From Salinicola rhizosphaerae (GTDB lineage: Bacteria > Pseudomonadota > Gammaproteobacteria > Pseudomonadales > Halomonadaceae), in NCBI RefSeq assembly GCF_014652715.1, contig NZ_BMZI01000005.1:31569-95568 (forward strand): a stretch of 64,000 nucleotides of DNA, read 5' to 3'. Below are positions 57,872-64,000 of the stretch, piece after piece. The notes below the pieces were generated by a model. It did not search any database. It saw only the letters and a list, made by a program, of their open reading frames with translations, and was not told the DNA's origin. Each line of letters begins with the position of its first letter. The stretch's first letter is position 1. Position numbers and translations under genes: made by a program.

Positions 57872-58645
57872 CTAGAACTCGGCATCTTCGATCGGACGCA
57901 AACGGTGACGCCACAGCCAGATAACGTCTCGCCCGAACGAGAGCACCAGCAGCAAAGCCGCCATCGCGGCGAACGCAGTCGCCCAGGCCGAATCGATGAA
58001 CGGCAGCAGACAGATCAGCAGCGTGGCGACCTGCCAGACGCAGACGGTCTTGCGGAAGTAGCTGACCGGTAGCGTGCGGTTGAGCCAAGGCCAGTAGATG
58101 CCGGCCACGACGAAAAGATAGCGTGCCCCGCCCAGCAGGAGTACCCAGCTACCCACCTTGTCCAGAGCGATGAGCGCCGCGCACAGGACGACGATGAAGA
58201 AGGCGTCGAGCTCCATGTCGAAACGAGCCCCGAACTCGCTGGCGGAGCCGGTCCGGCGAGCGACCCAGCCATCGATGCCGTCCAGCGACAGCGACAGTAA
58301 AGAGAGTGCGGCGACACCTTCGGCATGGCGCTGCATGAAATCCGGATAGACCACAAGCCCCGCCACGACCGCAACCATCGTCGCCCGCAGCAGCGTGACG
58401 CGATTGGCCCAGCCCAGCCCCCGTCGAGCGGCCGGCCAGGCAAACAGCACCATCGTCGCGATCGCGATATAGACGCCCCCGGCAGTGAATCGCAGACCGT
58501 CCGGTGCGGAGAACGCCCAGTGAACCCATTCGACCATGACCGCGACGAGCGCAAGCCCGAGCGTCAAGTCAATCCAGCCTGTCGAAGCCTGCAAGCGCGT
58601 GCGCTGCGCCTGTCGTTCCAGCAACCGCGTCGGTGACTGCCGCAT
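57872..58645 (-). CDS. CDP-alcohol phosphatidyltransferase family protein
   Basis: A 257-residue inner-membrane enzyme that joins a CDP-linked lipid or alcohol to an alcohol. The signature D-G-x2-D-G-x2-A-R-x8-G-x3-D-x3-D is intact (LDGIDGWVARRTGSASEFGARFDMELD). Unlike PgsA (182 residues) it has about 75 extra N-terminal residues with two helices (LGLALVAVMVEWVHWAF; VYIAIATMVLFAW). It diverges from the accessory operon at 59 kb and might share its regulation. Exact product is not predictable. Confidence 0.85.
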   Translation of the reverse strand: MRQSPTRLLERQAQRTRLQASTGWIDLTLGLALVAVMVEWVHWAFSAPDGLRFTAGGVYIAIATMVLFAWPAARRGLGWANRVTLLRATMVAVVAGLVVYPDFMQRHAEGVAALSLLSLSLDGIDGWVARRTGSASEFGARFDMELDAFFIVVLCAALIALDKVGSWVLLLGGARYLFVVAGIYWPWLNRTLPVSYFRKTVCVWQVATLLICLLPFIDSAWATAFAAMAALLLVLSFGRDVIWLWRHRLRPIEDAEF

Positions 58646-59061
58646 ATCGGATCCCTCCGTGGTGAGAAGCTATTCCCGCTTCTGTCGTCGAGACATCGAC
58701 TCATCGATCTCTTAAATCCCTACGCTTCACGTACAAGTTTGGATGCACCTGATCCGATTTGCGAGTTGACGCAACCTATTTGTCATACACCGACAAAGGG
58801 CCCATATTGTATGCATCGCAAGGGTATGTACGTCGTTCTGCCGATTGGGAGACGAACAAAAAAAGCGTACAACCGAGAATGATGTATAGTCTTTGTATAA
58901 CTTATAGCCACTAGACTCTGTCATACTTCACTGACGGCCGAGGTCGAGAGCGAGCGCCATCCTTGCGCTCGCTCTGACCGACAGACAACGATCTGGCCGA
59001 CAGAACCCTACAGTGCCGCTCGGGGCCACGGCGGCGGGATCACCGAACGACGGATGCCCAA
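58646..59061. other. AT-rich divergent regulatory region
   Basis: No gene. The 416-bp spacer is markedly AT-rich at 58720-58920 compared with the GC-rich surroundings and contains repeated TGTAT/TACA-type words, including TGTATA twice at an 11-bp period (58884-58900). It should hold the promoters of the phosphatidyltransferase and the MDR-PTPS operon. Confidence 0.5.
58884..58900 (+). promoter_or_regulatory. TGTATA direct repeat with 11-bp period
   Basis: TGTATA at 58884-58889 and 58895-58900, separated by GTCTT. Direct repeats with 11-bp spacing of TnTACA-like words are the known operator form of CarH/LitR (MerR-type, B12-dependent light sensors); the match here is only partial and no such regulator gene is in view. 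Confidence 0.3.
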
Positions 59062-60033
59062 ATGACGACACCCTACGCACACGCTTTCTGGTCTCTAGGC
59101 GATCGCCGAGGTGAGATACGCCAGGCCGAACTGGACGACGCTGGCGACCTCATGATCAGAACCTGCTACTCCGCCATCAGCCGCGGCAGCGAGACGCTCG
59201 TCTTCAGCGGTCTGGTACCGGAAAGCGAGTACGACAGGATGCGCGCGCCCTTCCAGCGCGGCGATTTTCCGGGCCCAGTGAAGTACGGCTACTCCAACGT
59301 CGGTGTGGTCGAGCAAGGCGCACATGACTGGCACGGCCAGGCCGTCTACGCCCTCTACCCGCACCAGACGCACTATCGAATCCAGGCCGGTGACGTCATT
59401 CCCATCCCGGAGAACGTGCCGCCACAGCGTGCCATTCTTGCCGCCAACATGGAGACAGCGCTCAACGCGACCTGGGATGGGAGCCCCGGCCCGGGCGATC
59501 GCATCAGCGTCGTCGGCGCTGGCGTCGTCGGCAGTCTCGTGGCTTGGCTCTGCGCTCGCATACCCGGCACGCAGGTCCAGCTCATCGATATCGACGACCG
59601 CAAAGCCTTCCTGGGAGACGCCTTCGGGGTCCAGTTCTGCACGCCCGACCGAGCGGAAGGCGAACGGGATCTGGTGTTCCACGCGAGCGCGTCCGAAGCG
59701 GGGCTCGCGACCGCCCTGTCCATCGCAGGCTTCGAAGCGAGGGTGGTCGAAATGAGCTGGTACGGCGACCGAGAGATCCGTCTGCCCCTCGGCGGAGCCT
59801 TCCACGCCAAGCGCCTGGATCTGCGCTCGAGCCAGGTGGGCAGCGTCTCTCCCTCGCACCGCCCCCGCTGGGATCACAAGCGTCGGCTGACGCTGGCCCT
59901 GTCGCTGCTCGAACATGACTGTCTCGATGTCCTGATCAATTCGGAAAGTCACTTCCGCGACCTGCCCGAGACGCTGGAACGACTCTGCCGGGGTGGTGAT
60001 GACACGCTCTGCGAACGCATCCACTACGACTGA
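59062..60033 (+). CDS. MDR-superfamily (alcohol dehydrogenase-like) oxidoreductase
   Basis: A 323-residue medium-chain dehydrogenase-like protein. The N-terminal GroES-like part has SAISRGSETLVFSGLVPE and KYGYSNVGVVEQG. The Rossmann domain has SVVGAGVVGSLVAWL (G152-x-G-x-x-G157) and a LIDIDD acidic end that favours NAD(H). The usual GHE zinc motif is replaced by GYS and the structural-zinc Cys cluster is absent, so it is probably not a classical zinc alcohol dehydrogenase; this pattern resembles BchC-type relatives. It starts an operon of pterin-synthase-like, glycosyltransferase and methyltransferase genes. Confidence 0.75.
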   Translation: MTTPYAHAFWSLGDRRGEIRQAELDDAGDLMIRTCYSAISRGSETLVFSGLVPESEYDRMRAPFQRGDFPGPVKYGYSNVGVVEQGAHDWHGQAVYALYPHQTHYRIQAGDVIPIPENVPPQRAILAANMETALNATWDGSPGPGDRISVVGAGVVGSLVAWLCARIPGTQVQLIDIDDRKAFLGDAFGVQFCTPDRAEGERDLVFHASASEAGLATALSIAGFEARVVEMSWYGDREIRLPLGGAFHAKRLDLRSSQVGSVSPSHRPRWDHKRRLTLALSLLEHDCLDVLINSESHFRDLPETLERLCRGGDDTLCERIHYD

Positions 60034-60166
60034 ATTCGCGTAATCCCGTCGAGACCCGTTGCAGGCGCCAGGAGCGGACGTCACCCGGGGCTCGACGCAG
60101 CACAAAGCTCATCTCGCCGACGTCAACCGCGTCCCTCGCGTCGGCACCCATGCAAGGAGACAGGGA

Positions 60167-60565
60167 ATGTTCAGCCTCACCGTCCGCGATCACATGATGA
60201 TTGCTCACAGCTTCAACAGCGCTACCTTTGGTCCCGCGCAGAAATTGCACGGCGCCACTTATGTGGTCGACGTTACCTTCAAGCGCCCGGAGCTGGATCA
60301 GGACGATCTGGTCGTCGATATCGGGCTGGCGAGCGACACGCTGAAGTCGGTGCTCAGCGAATTCACGCTCAATAACCTCGACGACATCGAGGAGTTCAAG
60401 GGCCGTAACACCACCACCGAATTCATGGCTCACGTCGTCTTCGAGCGACTGGCGCACGCCATCCGACAGGGCGCGCTGGGGGAAGGCGGCCGTCACCTCA
60501 CCGCGCTCACCGTCACTCTGCACGAGTCTCATATCGCCTGGGCCAGCTACGAAGGCGGTCTATGA
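60167..60565 (+). CDS. 6-pyruvoyl-tetrahydropterin synthase/QueD-like protein lacking the catalytic triad
   Basis: A 132-residue T-fold protein that aligns along its length with QueD/PTPS (AHSFN.., [48 protein letters not shown]). However, the catalytic Cys before LHGH is Ala, the third zinc His of HGH is Ala (HGA), and the Asp-His pair of LDHxxLN is Thr-Leu (FTLNNL). The substrate-anchoring Glu (HES) is kept. It may bind a pterin without performing the QueD/PTPS reaction, or use different chemistry. The start follows AAGGAGACAGGGA; the stop overlaps the next gene by ATGA. Confidence 0.8.
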   Translation: MFSLTVRDHMMIAHSFNSATFGPAQKLHGATYVVDVTFKRPELDQDDLVVDIGLASDTLKSVLSEFTLNNLDDIEEFKGRNTTTEFMAHVVFERLAHAIRQGALGEGGRHLTALTVTLHESHIAWASYEGGL

Positions 60566-61626
60566 GCGACTTCACCTTGATCGTCGCCGGCGACCCGCAG
60601 CAGCTGACCGGCGGCTACATCTACGACGCCCGCATCGTCGATGCCCTGCGCGATCAGGGGTGGTCGATCGATGTCGTCGGGTTGTCAGGACGCTTCCCCG
60701 AACCCGATGCCGTTGCCTCGCATGCGCTGGACAGCGCCCTGACCGCCCTGCCCGACGGCAGCCGCGCGGTCATCGACGGCCTCGCCATGGGCGGGCTGCC
60801 CGCCATCGTCGAGCGGCACGCGACGCGCCTGTCGATCACGGCGCTGGTACACCATCCCCTCGCCGATGAAACGGGGCTGGGCAGCCCCGAGCAGCAACGG
60901 TTTCGTATCAGCGAGACACGCGCCCTCGCCGCGGTTGACCGGGTCATCGTCACCAGCGCCTACACGGCGCATCGATTGGCCGACTTCGAGGTTCCCGCAG
61001 CGAAGATTGCCGTCATCGAGCCGGGCGTGCATCGGGGCGAACTGTCGGAACCTGGTGGCGACACACCACGCCTGCTCTGCGTGGCCACCGTCACCCCGCG
61101 CAAGGGACAGGATCTGCTGGTCGATGCATTGGCACAGCTCGCCGCTCTCCCGTGGCAGTGCGATCTGGTCGGCGCGCTGGACCGCGCCGATCACTATGTC
61201 GAAACGGTACGTCGAAAGATCGCCGATTCAGACCTGACGAATCGTGTTCATCTGCTCGGCTCGCAGTCGCCCGAGCAGCTGACGCAGCACTACCGCACTG
61301 CCGACCTGTTCGTCCTGCCTTCGCACTACGAAGGCTACGGCATGGTCATCACCGAAGCGCTGGCGCATGGCCTGCCCGTGGTCACGACCACCGGTGGCGC
61401 CCTTTCGCATACGCTGCCGGACGAAGCCGGCATCAAGGTACCGCCAGGTGATGTCGACGCCCTGCGCAACGCACTAGAGCGAATGCTGGCCGAGCCCGAG
61501 GCGACGCAAGCCTACCGCGACAGCGCCCGCCGAATTCGCGAAACCTTGCACGACTGGCCGGCCGCCGCCCGAGCCTTTGGCGAATCCCTGCAACGTTCGG
61601 CACCCGTCGAGGAGTCGAATCCATGA
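60562..61626 (+). CDS. Family 4 (GT-B) glycosyltransferase
   Basis: A 354-residue retaining GT-B enzyme. The N-terminal acceptor half has [18 protein letters not shown]; the C-terminal donor half has [62 protein letters not shown] with the EX7E pair. It lacks any membrane segment, so a soluble acceptor is as likely as a lipid. Embedded between a pterin-synthase-like protein and a methyltransferase with ATGA overlaps on both sides, it probably modifies the same small molecule. Confidence 0.88.
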   Translation: MSDFTLIVAGDPQQLTGGYIYDARIVDALRDQGWSIDVVGLSGRFPEPDAVASHALDSALTALPDGSRAVIDGLAMGGLPAIVERHATRLSITALVHHPLADETGLGSPEQQRFRISETRALAAVDRVIVTSAYTAHRLADFEVPAAKIAVIEPGVHRGELSEPGGDTPRLLCVATVTPRKGQDLLVDALAQLAALPWQCDLVGALDRADHYVETVRRKIADSDLTNRVHLLGSQSPEQLTQHYRTADLFVLPSHYEGYGMVITEALAHGLPVVTTTGGALSHTLPDEAGIKVPPGDVDALRNALERMLAEPEATQAYRDSARRIRETLHDWPAAARAFGESLQRSAPVEESNP

Positions 61627-62516
61627 CCGAGGCAACGCTGGACGCCGACGCGGTATTCTCCGATCAGTGGCTCACGCTGCGTGAGTCCGCCGACCATCTG
61701 GCCCGGGATGCGCAGTTGACCCATGCCGTCGACCGGTGGCTGAGTCAGCGCGCCACACCGGCGCAACCGCTGAGTGCCGCGCGAACGATCGTCGACCTTG
61801 GCTGCGGCAGTGGCTCCAACGTGCGCTTTCTGGCTCCCCGTCTGCACGGCTCGCAGCACTGGCGACTGGTCGATCACGATGCCTCGCTTCTCGCCCACGC
61901 CCGTTTGCGCTGCGAGCACCTCAAGAGCCTGGATGGCCAGGCCGTGCACCTGGAAACCCGCACGGCAAGTCTCGATACGGCGTGGTCTCGCGATCTCGAG
62001 GGCGCGGACCTGGTGACGGCCTCCGCGCTCTTCGATCTGCTCGCACCCCAAGACGTCGAGGCACTGGCCGACGCCTGCGCCCGGTATCGCTGCGCGGCGC
62101 TGTTCGCCTTGAGCGTCGATGGCCACATTCGCTTCCACGATGCCTCCGGCGCCGCGCTGGCCAGCGACGATGATCGCTTCGCGTTCACTGCACTGGCCGC
62201 GCATCAGCGCCGCGACAAGGGCGCCGGTCCCGCCATGGGGTCGGAAGCGCCACGCCTTCTGAGAGAAATCTTCCACCGTCACGGTTTCAACCTGCGTGAA
62301 GCCAGCACGCCCTGGCGACTCGGCCAGGAGTCGCTGCCGCTCGTGGAATCGCTGATGGCGGGCTGGCGCAGGGCGCTCGAGGAACAGGTGCCAGCGCAGC
62401 GCAACCGAATCGCCCACTGGCATGGCCAACGCCTCGAGGCGATGCTGCAGGGCCAGCTGTCGTTGACGCTCGGCCATCGCGATCTACTGGCGATTCCTCG
62501 GGAGCCGCAGCCGTGA
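61623..62516 (+). CDS. Class I SAM-dependent methyltransferase
   Basis: A 297-residue methyltransferase. Motif I is TIVDLGCGSGSNVRFLAP (about 57-73), then LVDHDASLLAHAR with the acidic ribose-binding residue and LVTASALFDLL as motif III/IV. The C-terminal ~100 residues are family-specific. Substrate unknown. Start and stop overlap its neighbours (ATGA and GTGA), so it is part of a tightly coupled four-gene block. Confidence 0.87.
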   Translation: MTEATLDADAVFSDQWLTLRESADHLARDAQLTHAVDRWLSQRATPAQPLSAARTIVDLGCGSGSNVRFLAPRLHGSQHWRLVDHDASLLAHARLRCEHLKSLDGQAVHLETRTASLDTAWSRDLEGADLVTASALFDLLAPQDVEALADACARYRCAALFALSVDGHIRFHDASGAALASDDDRFAFTALAAHQRRDKGAGPAMGSEAPRLLREIFHRHGFNLREASTPWRLGQESLPLVESLMAGWRRALEEQVPAQRNRIAHWHGQRLEAMLQGQLSLTLGHRDLLAIPREPQP

Positions 62517-63505
62517 GCACGGCCCTGCGCGTGCTCTGCACGCTGGTCCTCCTCGGTGGGCTGGCCTGGTGGCTGGACGTCGGCGAACTGTGGGCCGAGC
62601 TTCGTGATCTCGACCCGCTTTGGGTGACTGCCGCCCTGTTGATCAGCGTCCCCCAGGTGGTGATCTCTGCCTGGCGGTGGCGCATGACTGCCCAGCGCGT
62701 GGGCGCTCCATTACCCTGGATCGAGGCGATTCGCGAGTACTACCTGGCCACCTTTCTCAACCAGGTACTGCCGGGCGGCGTCGTCGGTGACGCCGCGCGC
62801 GCCTGGCGCCACGGCAGCCGCTCTGGAGCGGCAGCCGCTCAGGCCTCGCGAGGCCCGGCCCTGAGGGCTGTCATCATCGAGCGAGCCTCCGGACAGATAG
62901 CGCTCGTGCTCGTGGCCATCGTCACCATCGCCTGCTCGACACCGCTACGTGAAGGCGCGGCCCGGGCCTTGGGCCATGCCGGTGACGGCTGGCACCTGGC
63001 CATCTCCGCGGCGGCGATGGCCGCTATTTTGACACTCTTGTTTCTCTGCCGACGGCGTATCGCGCGGAGTCTTTCGACCTTTACCGACGATCTTCGGCGC
63101 GCCCTGTTCGATTCACGCATCTGGCCACTTCAGCTGCTCAGCTCGCTGCTGGTCGTCGGGACCTACATCGCGGTCTTTCTCTGCGCCGCTCAAGCGCTGG
63201 GTGTCGAGCGCCGTCTCGATGCACTGCTGCCGCTCATTCCCCCGCTGCTGATGGCGATGGCCATCCCGCTGACCGTCGCGGGCTGGGGGCTACGCGAGGG
63301 GGCGGCGTCACTGATCTGGCCGCTGGCCGGCTTGCCAGCACAGGAAGGTGTGACGCTATCGGTCACCTACGGCCTTTTGATCTTCGCTGGCAGTCTACCG
63401 GGGCTCATCGTCTTGCTCGCGAGCCGCCCGCAGACGCGCGCCCCGACAAGGCAGACAACGGCTGCCGAGCCGCTTGCCGTCATGAACCGGGAACCGAGCG
63501 CATGA
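62513..63505 (+). CDS. Lysylphosphatidylglycerol synthase TM-region (flippase-like, UPF0104) protein
   Basis: A 330-residue integral membrane protein with about eight helices and the UPF0104/LPG-synthase-TM signature: LISVPQVVISAWRWRMTAQRVG, YYLATFLNQVLPGGVVGDAARAW and IPLTVAGWGLREGAASLIW. Members are implicated in flipping of lipid-linked or aminoacylated lipids (MprF-like), but stand-alone members are mostly uncharacterised. Start is GTG overlapping the previous stop (GTGA). Its presence suggests that the operon's product is exported, membrane-associated or uses a lipid carrier. Confidence 0.87.
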   Translation: MSTALRVLCTLVLLGGLAWWLDVGELWAELRDLDPLWVTAALLISVPQVVISAWRWRMTAQRVGAPLPWIEAIREYYLATFLNQVLPGGVVGDAARAWRHGSRSGAAAAQASRGPALRAVIIERASGQIALVLVAIVTIACSTPLREGAARALGHAGDGWHLAISAAAMAAILTLLFLCRRRIARSLSTFTDDLRRALFDSRIWPLQLLSSLLVVGTYIAVFLCAAQALGVERRLDALLPLIPPLLMAMAIPLTVAGWGLREGAASLIWPLAGLPAQEGVTLSVTYGLLIFAGSLPGLIVLLASRPQTRAPTRQTTAAEPLAVMNREPSA

Positions 63506-63537
63506 GCAGAGCCCAGACCGCCACAGCCAGCCGGCGT

Positions 63538-64000
63538 CTAGATCGAACGGCCGGCCTCGCGCCGCAGATCGAAGTCGAACAGTACGTCATTGCCGAGGGT
63601 GAAATGGCGACAGGCGGGCCGCAGCGCCTGGTCGAGCGTGTCGATCTCCGGCAGCGTGATGGCCGGGCGCCCGGACCCGATCAGCATCGGAGCCACCACG
63701 CTGTGAAGCCGATCGAGACAGCCGGCCTGGAGAAATCGCGAGATGGTCAAGCCTCCGCCTTCGATCAAGATTCGGCGGTAGCCAGCCTCCGCCAGCATCG
63801 CGATCACGTCGGCCGGGGCCACGCCTTGTGCCGCCGGCGTCAGACGATGGATCTCGACATGCTCTGCCACGCCACCGACCTCGACCCCGTCGTTGAGCAG
63901 ATGCCAGGTCGGCGCCACCGCATCGGTGAAGACGCGCCGGCACGCGGCCACTCGCCCGCGCGGGTCAAGCACGACGCGCAGCGGGTTGTTTCCCGACACG
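63538..64000 (-). CDS. RibD C-terminal-type reductase (5' end outside window)
   Basis: The visible 154 codons belong to the dihydrofolate-reductase-like RibD_C family that reduces pyrimidine or pterin intermediates with NADPH. Motifs are NPLRVVLDPRGRV, YRRILIEGGGLTISRFLQAG, and LHSVVAPMLIGSGRPA. The frame stays open at the window edge, so whether a deaminase domain precedes it is unknown. It converges on the MDR-PTPS-GT4-methyltransferase operon with a 32-bp gap. It may be a dedicated paralogue for that pathway rather than the riboflavin enzyme. Confidence 0.82.
   Translation of the reverse strand, partial: VSGNNPLRVVLDPRGRVAACRRVFTDAVAPTWHLLNDGVEVGGVAEHVEIHRLTPAAQGVAPADVIAMLAEAGYRRILIEGGGLTISRFLQAGCLDRLHSVVAPMLIGSGRPAITLPEIDTLDQALRPACRHFTLGNDVLFDFDLRREAGRSI

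Noticed and set aside
63502-63998. ATG overlapping the flippase-like gene stop that opens a plus-strand frame to the window end
   Set aside because: Despite the ATGA overlap, its sequence is the antisense of the RibD-type gene and shows no protein family features.

Overview
The window is a 64-kb piece of a GC-rich gammaproteobacterial chromosome. Gene order and protein types fit the Halomonadaceae (Halomonas, Salinicola, Kushneria and relatives). Pointers are the gammaproteobacterial blocks dsbD-aroQ-accBC-prmA-dusB-fis-purH and uvrY-uvrC-pgsA followed by tRNA-Gly/Cys/Leu, a BCCT-type compatible-solute transporter, and a complete urea uptake and urease system. The assignment is inferred from content; no 16S gene is present.

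Layout. 1-10.3 kb: a partial DUF2333 gene (minus strand), then the plus-strand housekeeping run dsbD to purH. 10.4-15.3 kb: minus-strand gabD, a small OB-fold/membrane protein, folE, srkA and comF. 15.4-18.5 kb: tRNA-Leu(UAG), two small secreted proteins, a nearly gene-free kilobase with two orphan terminators, and a DUF1206 membrane protein. 18.6-30.7 kb: one long minus-strand locus urtABCDE-ureDABCEFG-hupE, preceded by a sigma-54 type promoter and NtrC-like sites, with several intergenic repeats. 31-40.5 kb: an acyl-CoA dehydrogenase with a PsrA-like operator, a BCCT carrier, an exonuclease/DUF294 pair, cysG-like and serS. 40.8-46.5 kb: ydiJ, trxC and a cation/proton antiporter. 46.6-49.6 kb: trpGDC behind a classical trp attenuator (leader peptide with three consecutive Trp codons), with a small MITE-like element supplying the trpC stop codon. 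49.6-51.2 kb: small poorly known genes, a 15-bp minisatellite and tRNA-Ala(GGC). 51.5-56.6 kb: uvrY-uvrC-pgsA, three tRNAs and dusA. 56.7-64 kb: an aspartoacylase-family gene, a CDP-alcohol phosphatidyltransferase, then an accessory operon encoding an MDR oxidoreductase, a pyruvoyl-tetrahydropterin-synthase-like protein lacking its catalytic triad, a GT4 glycosyltransferase, a methyltransferase and a flippase-like membrane protein, convergent with a partial RibD-type reductase.

How parts work together. The urt/ure locus imports urea, hydrolyses it to ammonia and inserts nickel; its upstream elements predict induction under nitrogen limitation. trpGDC should be tuned by charged tRNA-Trp through attenuation. 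The best candidate for an undescribed system is the 59.0-64.0 kb cluster, which looks like a pathway for a modified (glycosylated and methylated) pterin- or flavin-related compound; its chemistry cannot be read from sequence alone.
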